Shown: positions 18,254-26,187 of the stretch, in pieces
Layout: each line of letters opens with the position of its first letter
How positions within the stretch are numbered: the stretch's first letter is position 1
DNA from: Aquabacter cavernae
GTDB taxonomy: Bacteria > Pseudomonadota > Alphaproteobacteria > Rhizobiales > Xanthobacteraceae
Reading direction: 5' to 3'
Assembly (NCBI RefSeq): GCF_003993795.1
Contig: NZ_RWKV01000008.1
Location: forward strand, 1,178,001-1,242,000
DNA: 64,000 bases
The notes under the pieces: generated by a model
Database searches by the model: none
Told to the model about the DNA's origin: nothing
The model's input: the letters and a program-made list of their open reading frames with translations, nothing else
Position numbers and translations under genes: made by a program

Positions 18254-19717
18254 ATGAGCGCACCCATCCGCAAGCCCGACACGGCCTCCACCCCCTCCCT
18301 CGCGGAGGAGGTGGAGGAGCCGTTGTATGTCGCCCGTCGGCAGATCTACCCCCAGAGCGTCCACGGCACCTTCCGGCGCATCAAGTGGATCATCCTGGCG
18401 ATCACGCTGGGCATCTATTACCTGCTGCCCTTCGTGCGCTGGGACCGGGGACCGGGCGCGCCCGACCAGGCGGTGTTGATGGATTTCCCCGCGCGGCGCT
18501 TCTATTTCTTCTTCCTGGAGATCTGGCCGCAGGAATTCTATTACGTCGCGGGCCTGCTGATCCTCGCCTCGCTCATCCTGTTCCTGATGAATGCGGTCGC
18601 CGGGCGCGTCTGGTGCGGCTATCTCTGCCCGCAGACGGTCTGGACCGACCTGTTCCTCGCCATCGAGCGCCTCATCGAGGGCGACCGGCGCGAGCGCATG
18701 AAGGCCGATGCCGGCCCCATGACGCTGGAGAAGTTCACCCACAAGACGCTGAAGCATGCCATCTGGCTGCTCATCGCCTGGTGGACCGGCGGCGCCTGGG
18801 TGCTCTATTTCGCCGACGCCCCCACCCTGGTGGTGGAACTGGCGACGCTGCAGGCGCCCACCATCGCCTATGCCTCCATCTTCGTGCTCACCTGCACCAC
18901 CTATGTGCTGGCCGGGCACATGCGCGAGCAGGTGTGCACCTATATGTGCCCCTGGCCGCGCATCCAGGCGGCGCTCACCGACGAATACGCCCTCAACGTC
19001 GCCTATCGCTATGACCGGGGCGAGCCGCGCGGCTCGCTCAAGAAGGCGGTGCTGCTGCGCGAGGCGGGCAAGCCGGCGGGCGACTGCATCGATTGCGACC
19101 AGTGCGTGGCCGTGTGCCCCACGGGCGTGGACATCCGCAAGGGCTCGCAGCTCGACTGCATCCAGTGCGGCCTGTGCATCGATGCCTGCAACACGGTGAT
19201 GGACAAGATCAGCCGTCCCCGGAACCTCATCGCCTATGACAGCGAGGCCAATTTCGCGGCCCGCGCCGCCGGCAAGCCGCAGGTGCGCCACTTGGTGCGC
19301 CCGCGCACCCTGCTCTATGTGGCGCTCATCGCGGTGACCGGCATCACCATGCTGGTCAGCCTCGCCATGCGCGACACCGAAGGCGTCGCCGCCATCCACG
19401 ACCGCAACCCGCTGTTCGTGCGCATGGCGGACGGGGCGGTGCGCAACGCCTATACGCTGCGCATCGCCAACAAGCAGCGCGCCGAGCGCACCTTCCTGCT
19501 CTCCGTCGCGGGCGTGCCCGGCGGGACGCTGGACGTGGTGGGCACCGGCGGCACCACGGACGTGAGCGTGGGGCCCGACCAGACCCGCGAGCTGCGCGTG
19601 TTCGTGACCACGCACACGCCGCTCGATCCCGGCGTGTCGCTGCCCATCACCTTCCTCATCCGCGACAAGGCGACTGGCGTGGAAGCGAAGGTGCCCGACC
19701 ATTTCATCGGCCCCTGA
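18254..19717 (+). CDS. ccoG: Cytochrome oxidase accessory protein CcoG
   Basis: CcoG (FixG/RdxA) is a membrane ferredoxin-like protein implicated in cbb3 maturation, with proposed cupric-ion reduction. The 487-aa product has about five membrane helices, VWCGYLCPQTVW in a loop, and two ferredoxin-type cluster motifs: CIDCDQCVAVCPTG and CIQCGLCIDACN. An Ig-like C-terminal domain (about 390-487) faces the periplasm. It is the first gene of ccoGHIS and probably reads through from ccoP. Confidence 0.95.
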   Translation: MSAPIRKPDTASTPSLAEEVEEPLYVARRQIYPQSVHGTFRRIKWIILAITLGIYYLLPFVRWDRGPGAPDQAVLMDFPARRFYFFFLEIWPQEFYYVAGLLILASLILFLMNAVAGRVWCGYLCPQTVWTDLFLAIERLIEGDRRERMKADAGPMTLEKFTHKTLKHAIWLLIAWWTGGAWVLYFADAPTLVVELATLQAPTIAYASIFVLTCTTYVLAGHMREQVCTYMCPWPRIQAALTDEYALNVAYRYDRGEPRGSLKKAVLLREAGKPAGDCIDCDQCVAVCPTGVDIRKGSQLDCIQCGLCIDACNTVMDKISRPRNLIAYDSEANFAARAAGKPQVRHLVRPRTLLYVALIAVTGITMLVSLAMRDTEGVAAIHDRNPLFVRMADGAVRNAYTLRIANKQRAERTFLLSVAGVPGGTLDVVGTGGTTDVSVGPDQTRELRVFVTTHTPLDPGVSLPITFLIRDKATGVEAKVPDHFIGP

Positions 19718-19726
19718 ACGGGCGCC

Positions 19727-20251
19727 ATGGACCATACGAGGCCCCAGATGCCCGGAACATTGGAGAGCGGTCGGCCCCGCGAGATCACCGGCCGGTTCGT
19801 GCTGGTCTGCATCCTCGCCTTCTTCGCCACCATCATCGCGGTGAATGTGGTGATGGCGCGCTTCGCCGTGACCACGTTCGGCGGGGTGGAGACGGCCAGC
19901 TCCTACAAGGCTGGCCTCGCCTTCCGCGGCGAGGAAATGGCCGCCGAGCAGCAGGCGGAGCGCCATTGGAACGTGGTGGCCGAGTTCCAGGATTTGGGCG
20001 GCGGGGGCCGCATCGTCACGCTCATCGCCCGGGACAATGCGGGCCGCCCGCTTTCGGGCCTGATCGCGGCCACGCGCCTCTCCCACCCCACGGACGCGCG
20101 GCGTGACGTGACCACCGAGTTGAAGGACCTGGGCGACGGGCGCTACGGCGCCTCGCTCGACGCGCCCGCCGGGCAGTGGGATCTGGTGATTGATCTTTCG
20201 CAAGGCGACCAACGCCTCTTCCGCTCAAAAAACAGGATGCAATTGCGCTGA
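19727..20251 (+). CDS. ccoH: cbb3 assembly protein CcoH (FixH)
   Basis: This 174-aa protein has one N-terminal membrane helix (FVLVCILAFFATIIAVNVVM) and a periplasmic beta domain, the FixH family layout. It binds the oxidase complex during assembly. The internal motif SYKAGLAFRGE and the tail ending in basic residues are typical. It starts 9 bp after ccoG; a second in-frame ATG seven codons later is possible. Confidence 0.92.
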   Translation: MDHTRPQMPGTLESGRPREITGRFVLVCILAFFATIIAVNVVMARFAVTTFGGVETASSYKAGLAFRGEEMAAEQQAERHWNVVAEFQDLGGGGRIVTLIARDNAGRPLSGLIAATRLSHPTDARRDVTTELKDLGDGRYGASLDAPAGQWDLVIDLSQGDQRLFRSKNRMQLR

Positions 20252-20277
20252 GCCCGCCTCCAGAGACGGGCCGGAGG

Positions 20278-22491
20278 ATGCGGACCGTGGGAGCTGAAGC
20301 CGTCGATTATTCCGTGTTCGTGGATCACGACGCGGCAGGCCATGCCCAGATGAACCTCGTGGTGGAGGGCATTTCCGGCGACGGCTGCATCGAGGAGATC
20401 GAGCGCGGCCTCACCGCCCTTCCCGGCGTGGTGCGCGCGCGGCTCAACTACACCAATCACCGCCTGTCCGTGGCCTGGGGCGCGGAGACCTCCGCCGATG
20501 CGGTGGTGGCCCGCCTCTCCGATCTCGGCTATCGCGCCCACCCCTTCGCCATGCCGGCGGCAGACGAGGAGGCGGAGCGCGCCAAGTGGCTGCTGCGGTG
20601 CCTCGGCGTCGCGGGCTTCGCAGCCATGAACGTGATGCTGCTCTCGGTCTCGGTCTGGGCCGGGAATGTCAGCGACATCACCCCCGAGACGCGCGACCTG
20701 TTCCACTGGGTCTCCGCGCTCATCGCCTTGCCCGCCGCCGCCTATGCGGGCCAGCCTTTCTTCCGCTCCGCCCTGGCGGGCCTCAAGGCCCGCAAGCTCA
20801 ACATGGACGTGCCCATCTCCCTGGGCGTGCTCCTGGCACTGGGCATGTCGGTGGTGGAAACCGCCCTGTCGCAGGAGCACGCTTATTTCGACAGCGCGCT
20901 CATGCTGCTCTTCTTCCTCCTGGCCGGCCGCTATCTGGACCATGCCGCGCGCCAGCGCACCCGGGCGGTGGCGGCCAATGTGGCGGCGCTCAGGGGCGAA
21001 TTCGCGCATCGGCTGGATGCGGAGGGGTGCCCCGTGCAGGTGCCGGTCCAGGCGCTGCGGCCCGGCGACCTCATCCTGGTGCCCGCCGGCGAGCGGGTGG
21101 GCGCGGACGGCGTGGTGGTGGACGGCCGCTCCAATATGAGCGAGGCGCTGGTGACCGGCGAGACCTTGCCCCGCACGGTCGCCGCCGGGGACGCGGTGCA
21201 TGCCGGCAGCCTCAACGGCGAGGGCGCGCTGACGCTCCGCGTGACGGCGGGCGGCGACCAGACGCTGGTGGACGAGGTGCAGCGCCTGCTGGACGGCGCC
21301 ATGACCGCGCGCACCGCCTATGTGCGCCTCGCCGACCGGGTGGCGCGGGCCTATGCGCCCGTGGTGCATGTGACCGCGCTCGCCTCGGCCCTGTTCTGGA
21401 TCGCCATGGGCGCGAGCCTGCATGACGCGGTGATGATCGCGGTGGCGGTGCTCATCATCACCTGCCCCTGCGCCCTGGCGCTGGCGGTGCCCGCCGTTCA
21501 GGTGGTGGCCACCGGCGCCCTGTTCCGCTCCGGCATCCTGCTGCGCTCCGCCGACATGATCGAGCGTCTTGCCCAGGTGGACACGGTGGTGTTCGACAAG
21601 ACCGGCACCCTCACCTTGCCCGACCCCGTGGTGCGCCTGCCCGAGGGCACGAACCCCGCTTTGGTCCGCCTCGCCGCCCGCCTCGCTCTGTCCAGCCATC
21701 ATCCCCTGGCCGCCGTGCTGGCGCGGCAGGCGGAAGGGGCGCCCGTCCCCGAGGCGACGGAAGAGGCCGGCGCGGGCGTGCGCGCCGTGATCGACGGGCG
21801 CGAGGCGCGCCTCGGCAGCCTCGCCTTCTGCGGCCTCGACGCCCCCGCCGACCTGCCCGCCTCCGCCTCCCTCATCGCCTTTCGCCTGGGTGACGACGGC
21901 TTCGTGGCGGGCATCGACCAGGCGTTGCGGGCGGACGCCGAGGACGTGGCAACGGCCCTCACAGGCATGGGCCTCTCCCTCGTCATCCTCTCCGGTGACC
22001 GGCCGGACGCGGTGGCCCCGGTGGCCCGCGCGCTCGGCATTACCGATGCCCGCCCCGGCCTCAAGCCCGCCGCCAAGATCGCCGCCATCGCGGACATGAA
22101 GGCGCAGGGGCACCGCGTGCTCATGGTGGGCGACGGGCTCAACGATGCCCCTGCCCTCGCGGCGGCGGACGCCTCCCTCTCCCCCGTGGAGGGCGCCGCG
22201 CTCACCAAGGCGCAGGCGGATGCGGAGTTTCTCGGCACCAAACTCGGCCCGGTGCGCGACGCTCTGGCCTGCGCGCGCTCGGCCCTCAAGCGCATTCGTG
22301 AGAATTTGTGGATCGCCCTCCTGTATAATCTGATTGCGGTCCCCCTCGCTGTCGGGGGATATGTGACGCCTCTGGTGGCCGCGCTCGCCATGTCGGGCTC
22401 GTCCACCCTGGTCACGGTCAATGCACTGCGTGCCGGGGTTCCGCGCGCGGGCGGGATGCCGGCGGCGCAGCCGGGAAAGGCGCGGTCATGA
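20278..22491 (+). CDS. ccoI: Copper-translocating P1B-ATPase CcoI (FixI)
   Basis: CcoI exports copper toward the periplasmic side for cbb3 assembly. The 737-aa protein has an N-terminal HMA domain, eight membrane helices, the metal site C396-P-C398, the phosphorylation motif DKTGT (D440) and the hinge GDGLND. In the HMA domain the usual CxxC is GDGC at residues 34-37, so only C37 remains and two-cysteine copper binding there looks lost. GGAGG touches the ATG at 20278. The GTG at 20287, with a 9-nt spacer, may be the real start. Confidence 0.93.
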   Translation: MRTVGAEAVDYSVFVDHDAAGHAQMNLVVEGISGDGCIEEIERGLTALPGVVRARLNYTNHRLSVAWGAETSADAVVARLSDLGYRAHPFAMPAADEEAERAKWLLRCLGVAGFAAMNVMLLSVSVWAGNVSDITPETRDLFHWVSALIALPAAAYAGQPFFRSALAGLKARKLNMDVPISLGVLLALGMSVVETALSQEHAYFDSALMLLFFLLAGRYLDHAARQRTRAVAANVAALRGEFAHRLDAEGCPVQVPVQALRPGDLILVPAGERVGADGVVVDGRSNMSEALVTGETLPRTVAAGDAVHAGSLNGEGALTLRVTAGGDQTLVDEVQRLLDGAMTARTAYVRLADRVARAYAPVVHVTALASALFWIAMGASLHDAVMIAVAVLIITCPCALALAVPAVQVVATGALFRSGILLRSADMIERLAQVDTVVFDKTGTLTLPDPVVRLPEGTNPALVRLAARLALSSHHPLAAVLARQAEGAPVPEATEEAGAGVRAVIDGREARLGSLAFCGLDAPADLPASASLIAFRLGDDGFVAGIDQALRADAEDVATALTGMGLSLVILSGDRPDAVAPVARALGITDARPGLKPAAKIAAIADMKAQGHRVLMVGDGLNDAPALAAADASLSPVEGAALTKAQADAEFLGTKLGPVRDALACARSALKRIRENLWIALLYNLIAVPLAVGGYVTPLVAALAMSGSSTLVTVNALRAGVPRAGGMPAAQPGKARS

Positions 22492-22637
22492 ACGTGCTGA
22501 TCTATCTGGTGCCCTTGGCCCTGGCATTGGGGCTTGCCGGGCTGTTCGCCTTCCTGTGGAGCCTGAAGGCGGGCCAGTATGACGACATGGACGGTGCCGC
22601 CCGCCGCATCCTCTCGGACGAGGACGTGCGCAAATGA
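22488..22637 (+). CDS. ccoS: cbb3 maturation protein CcoS
   Basis: This 49-aa protein has an N-terminal membrane helix (LIYLVPLALALGLAGLFAFL) followed by the family motif WSLKAGQYDDMDGAARRIL. CcoS is needed for cofactor insertion into cbb3 oxidase. Its ATG overlaps the ccoI stop (ATGA), and its stop in turn overlaps the next start (ATGA at 22634-22637). Confidence 0.93.
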   Translation: MNVLIYLVPLALALGLAGLFAFLWSLKAGQYDDMDGAARRILSDEDVRK

Positions 22638-23770
22638 AGCTCGGCGCGTCCAGCCGGTCGGGGATGACGGTCCGCGCGGGCCTTCTCTCCTGCATCTGCG
22701 ACGGCCTGAGCGGGCCGCCGCCCGCCAATGACAATGTGGGGCCCGGACCGGGCACGTTCGCGCTCACGGCGGGCTTCGCCTTCGCGGTGCTGGGGCAGAC
22801 CGCCGCCTCCGCCGCCTTGCCGCTGGCGGGCGCCATGCTGGCCCCGCGCCCGGAACTCATCACTTGGCCGTTCGCGGCCCTCATGCTGGGGGCGGTGCTC
22901 GCCTCCTTCCCCGCCTCCTTCCTGCGCGATGCGTTCGGGCGACGGGCGGGCTTCGCCCTCGGTGCGTCCCTCGGCATGGCGGGTGGCCTGCTTCTGGCCA
23001 TGGGCCTCGTTCAGCACCAGTTCGCCTTCGCCTGCATCGGCGGGCTGTGGCTGGGCATGGCGCAGGGCTTCGCCTTCTTCTACCGGCATGAGGCGGCCGC
23101 CGCCTCGGCCAAGCCCGGTGCCGCTGCGGCGGGCGTGCTGGCGGGTGGCCTTCTGGCCGCATTGGCCGGGCCCGCCCTCATGGCCGGGGCGGAACAGCTT
23201 CTCGCCCCCTTCTTCCTGGTGGGGGCCGCGCTTCTGGCGGCGCTCGCCCACACCGCCGCGCTCGCCGTGGCGGTGCGCCTCGCGCCGGACCCGGTAAGTG
23301 CCGCCCCAAGCGGCGCGGCCGCCCCGCTACGCGCCCTCGCCGCGCCCACCTTGGCGGCGGCGGCGGTGTGGTTCTCCATGACGCTGCTCATGGGCGGCGC
23401 GCCCTTGAAGCTGGTGGATTGCGGCATCGGCGAAGGGGCGATCTTCGGCTTCATCGCCCTGCATGTGTTCGCCATGTATGCCCCTGCCGTGCCGCTCATC
23501 TGGCTGGGCGCGCGCATCTCGCCGCGCCTGCTGGCTGCGGGCGGGCTGGCGCTCTCGACGCTCGCCTTGTGGATCGCCATGGCGAGCACGCGGCCGGAAG
23601 CGCTGGCCCTGGCGCTGATCCTGTCCGGGGCGGGATGGTCGGCCGCCACTATCGGGGCCACCGCATGGCTGCGGGAAAGCGGCGCGCAGGGCCGCCTGGG
23701 CCTTGCGTTGCATGACGGCGCCCTGTTCCTCGCCGCCCTCGGCGGCGCCCAGCTCGCCATGGTGCTCTGA
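22634..23770 (+). CDS. ccoA: CcoA-like MFS copper importer
   Basis: This 378-aa major facilitator protein has about 12 hydrophobic segments. It carries MTLLM (M249, M253) and HVFAM (H277, M281). This is the MxxxM plus HxxxM signature of CcoA, the copper importer that feeds cbb3 oxidase in Rhodobacter. The 28-residue spacing between first Met and His equals that recalled for M233/H261 of the R. capsulatus protein. Its ATG overlaps the ccoS stop, which couples it to ccoGHIS. Copper uptake is an inference from these two points. A different MFS substrate remains possible. Confidence 0.8.
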   Translation: MKLGASSRSGMTVRAGLLSCICDGLSGPPPANDNVGPGPGTFALTAGFAFAVLGQTAASAALPLAGAMLAPRPELITWPFAALMLGAVLASFPASFLRDAFGRRAGFALGASLGMAGGLLLAMGLVQHQFAFACIGGLWLGMAQGFAFFYRHEAAAASAKPGAAAAGVLAGGLLAALAGPALMAGAEQLLAPFFLVGAALLAALAHTAALAVAVRLAPDPVSAAPSGAAAPLRALAAPTLAAAAVWFSMTLLMGGAPLKLVDCGIGEGAIFGFIALHVFAMYAPAVPLIWLGARISPRLLAAGGLALSTLALWIAMASTRPEALALALILSGAGWSAATIGATAWLRESGAQGRLGLALHDGALFLAALGGAQLAMVL

Positions 23771-23787
23771 ACGCACGCCGCCCAATG

Positions 23788-23817
23788 AAAAAGCCGGGCG
23801 CAGAGGCCCGGCTTTTT
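23788..23817. terminator. Bidirectional intrinsic terminator after the cco locus
   Basis: AAAAAGCCGGGC (23788-23799) pairs with 23806-23817 around a 6-nt loop, giving a GC-rich stem ending in five Ts on both strands. It serves the plus-strand cco operon (stop at 23770) and the converging 72-aa gene (stop at 23843). Confidence 0.93.
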
Positions 23818-23842
23818 GTGTCTTCGGCAGATGGCGGTACCG

Positions 23843-24061
23843 TCAGAGAGCGGCGCGCATCATCTCCAGCTTGCTGCGGAACGCCACCAGGGCGCCGGGA
23901 GACTTGGGGTCGATATCCGCGAGGATGAAATCGGCCACCGCACCGGCCTTGTGCTCGCGCAGGAAGCCCTTGGCCTCCTTCAGCGAACGCACTTCGCGCT
24001 CGGTGGAGCCGATGACCATGCGGACGGAGGCGGCGGCAACTTCCCTGGAGATCGAGCCCAT
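23843..24061 (-). CDS. Conserved-looking 72-aa protein of unknown function
   Basis: A small soluble protein with a mixed helical pattern (GSTEREVRSLKEAKGFLREH, then VADFILADIDPKSPGAL) and no membrane segment. The ATG at 24061 follows AGGAAGAG, which decides against the longer frame starting at 24139. Codon use is like its neighbours, so it is probably real. I do not recognise the family. It ends at a shared terminator with the cco operon. Confidence 0.7.
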   Translation of the reverse strand: MGSISREVAAASVRMVIGSTEREVRSLKEAKGFLREHKAGAVADFILADIDPKSPGALVAFRSKLEMMRAAL

Positions 24062-24212
24062 CGCAGTCTCTTCCTTCTCGGTGCGGGCGCATGGCGCGCT
24101 GTCGAGAAGGTAAACCCGCAGCCAAGCCCCGGGTTCCATGGGTTTCGCGGCTCGGGCGATGAAAATTCGCGCACGGCCAGATCCTGTGCGCGGCTCCCTC
24201 CCCCGAACCGCC

Positions 24213-25088
24213 TTACTTCGTCAGCGTACGCGCCGCCAGCGCCGCAACCTCGGCAATGGCGGCGTTCGAGCCCGCAAGGTCGAGGCGCGACTGGGTGAGA
24301 TAGACCGACAGGATGATCGGCCGCGTGCCGGGGGCGGCGCCGGGTGGGACGGCGATGCCCACATCGTTGACCGTGCCGGTCGTCGCGCCCCCCGTGCCGG
24401 TCTTGTCTCCCACCCGCCAGCCGGGCAAGCCTGCACGCAGGCGATCGTCCCCGGTCTTGCAATCATAGAGCCAGGTGGCCAACAGCGTGCGGGACGGCGG
24501 GGAAAGGACATCCCCCACCACCAGCGCGTGGATGTCGCGGGCCATGGCGAGCGGGCTCGTCGTGTCCCGTGGATCGCCGGGTATGGCGCTGTTCAGGGCG
24601 GTCTCCCAGCGGTCGTTGCGGGTTACCGTGTCGCCTATGGCCCGCAGCATGGCGGTGAGCCCTTTCGGACCGCCCAATGTCGCGAGCAGCAGATTGGCCG
24701 CCGCATTGTCGCTGAGAGTGACGGTGGCCGCGCACAGGTCCGCGACGCTCATCCCCTTGCCCAGGTTCGCCTTGGTGACGGGGGAATGCTGGATGATGTC
24801 GTCCGTGCCGTAGGCGATGCGCCGGTCCAGGCGCTCCTTCCCCTCGTCCACCCGTTTCAGCACCGCGCCGGCGACCAAAAACTTGAAGGTGCTGCAGAAG
24901 GGAAAGCGCTCCTCCGCCCGGTGCAGGATGCGGGGTGCGCCGGTCCCGTCCAGCACGGCAACGCCGAGCCGGCCGCCCGTGCGCGCCTCTATGGCCGCAC
25001 AGGCGTGTTCGGCCTGTGCCCACGCCGGGCGCGAGACAAAGGCGAACGCGGGAAGCGCCGCGAGGAAAACGCGCCGGTCGATCCGCAT
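24213..25088 (-). CDS. Class A beta-lactamase
   Basis: A periplasmic serine beta-lactamase of 291 aa that hydrolyses beta-lactam rings. An N-terminal twin-arginine motif (DRRVFLAALPAFAF) suggests Tat export. All active-site motifs are present: S66-T-F-K69 preceded by C65, S126-D-N128, E162-T-A-L-N166 and K229-T-G231. The cysteine before the serine has no partner at the position after KTGT (Gly here), so the disulfide of KPC-like carbapenemases is absent. The gene starts 8 bp after the aldo/keto reductase stop. The spectrum cannot be judged by eye. Confidence 0.92.
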   Translation of the reverse strand: MRIDRRVFLAALPAFAFVSRPAWAQAEHACAAIEARTGGRLGVAVLDGTGAPRILHRAEERFPFCSTFKFLVAGAVLKRVDEGKERLDRRIAYGTDDIIQHSPVTKANLGKGMSVADLCAATVTLSDNAAANLLLATLGGPKGLTAMLRAIGDTVTRNDRWETALNSAIPGDPRDTTSPLAMARDIHALVVGDVLSPPSRTLLATWLYDCKTGDDRLRAGLPGWRVGDKTGTGGATTGTVNDVGIAVPPGAAPGTRPIILSVYLTQSRLDLAGSNAAIAEVAALAARTLTK

Positions 25089-25096
25089 GGCACCGC

Positions 25097-26077
25097 TCAG
25101 GAGAAGCCGAGCACGGGATGGGGCACGTAGGGCGCTTCCAGCGCCGCCACCTCGTCATCGGTGAGGGTGACGGAGAGCGCCGCCACCGCGTCTTCCAGAT
25201 GGCCGGGCCGTGTGGCGCCCACGATGGGGGCGGTGATGCCCGACGTGCGCAGCACCCAGGCGAGCGCCACCTGGGCACGCGGCAGCCCCCGCGCGGCGGC
25301 GACGGCGGCCACCGCCTCCACCACCTTGCGGTCCGCCGCCTCCATCACCGCATAGAGGCGGTGGGACACCTCGTCGGTCTCCGAACGGGCGGTGGTCTCG
25401 TCCCAGTCGCGGGTGAGGCGCCCGCGCGCCAGCGGGCTCCAGGGAATGACGCCGATACCCTCGGCGCGACAGAGCGGCAGCATCTCGCGCTCCTCCTCGC
25501 GATAGAGAAGGTTCACGTAATTCTGCATGGAGACGAAGCGCGCCCAGCCGTTCCTCTCGGAGATGGACAGCGCCTTCATGAACTGCCACGCGGCCATGGA
25601 GGAGGAGCCGATATAGCGGACCTTGCCCGCCCGGACCACGTCGTTCAGCGCTTCCAGGGTCTCCTCGATGGGGGTCGCGGGGTCGAGCCGGTGGATCTGG
25701 TAGAGGTCGATATAATCGGTGCCGAGCCGCCGCAGGCTCGCGTCCACCTCGCTCATGATGGCCTTGCGCGAGAGCCCGGACCCGTTCGGCCCCGGCCGCA
25801 TGCGGAAATAGACCTTGGTGGCGATCACCACCTCCTCGCGCCGGGTGAAATCCTTCAGCGCGCGGCCCACGATCTCCTCGCTGGAGCCGTCGGAATACAT
25901 GTTGGCGGTGTCGAAGAAATTGATGCCGAGGTCCAGCGCCATGCGGATCAGCGGGCGGCTCTCGGTTTCCGGCAGCGTCCAGGCATGGGTGCCGCGCCCG
26001 GGCTCGCCGAAGCTCATGCAACCCAGGCACAGGCGGGACACATCGAGGCCGGTGCGGCCGAGCTTCACATAATCCAT
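25097..26077 (-). CDS. Aldo/keto reductase
   Basis: A 326-aa NADPH-dependent TIM-barrel oxidoreductase. Family signatures include GINFFDTANMYSDGSSEE (catalytic Asp and Tyr), VVIATKV (catalytic Lys), the LYQIHRLD strand (catalytic His) and the cofactor region VPIVGATR-like APIVGATRPGHLEDAV. It is closest by eye to the YajO/general stress GSP69-like group. The ATG at 26077 follows GGGAGG. It lies between the TPP decarboxylase gene and the beta-lactamase gene on the same strand; reduction of the aldehyde formed by the decarboxylase is a plausible but untested role. Confidence 0.88.
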   Translation of the reverse strand: MDYVKLGRTGLDVSRLCLGCMSFGEPGRGTHAWTLPETESRPLIRMALDLGINFFDTANMYSDGSSEEIVGRALKDFTRREEVVIATKVYFRMRPGPNGSGLSRKAIMSEVDASLRRLGTDYIDLYQIHRLDPATPIEETLEALNDVVRAGKVRYIGSSSMAAWQFMKALSISERNGWARFVSMQNYVNLLYREEEREMLPLCRAEGIGVIPWSPLARGRLTRDWDETTARSETDEVSHRLYAVMEAADRKVVEAVAAVAAARGLPRAQVALAWVLRTSGITAPIVGATRPGHLEDAVAALSVTLTDDEVAALEAPYVPHPVLGFS

Positions 26078-26187
26078 GGACAGCCTCCCAACGAACAACG
26101 CACGCCCGAACGGCGCGCGGCCGGCGAGATGACCCGCCGGCCGCAGCATTCCTACCAGAGTTTTTGGCGTCCGCGTGGCCGCCCGGC

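Noticed and set aside
22634-23770. Generic drug-efflux MFS protein
   Set aside because: The overlap with ccoS and the spaced MxxxM/HxxxM motifs fit a CcoA-type copper importer better.
24213-25088. KPC-like carbapenemase
   Set aside because: The cysteine before the active serine has no partner after KTGT (Gly there), so the diagnostic disulfide is absent.
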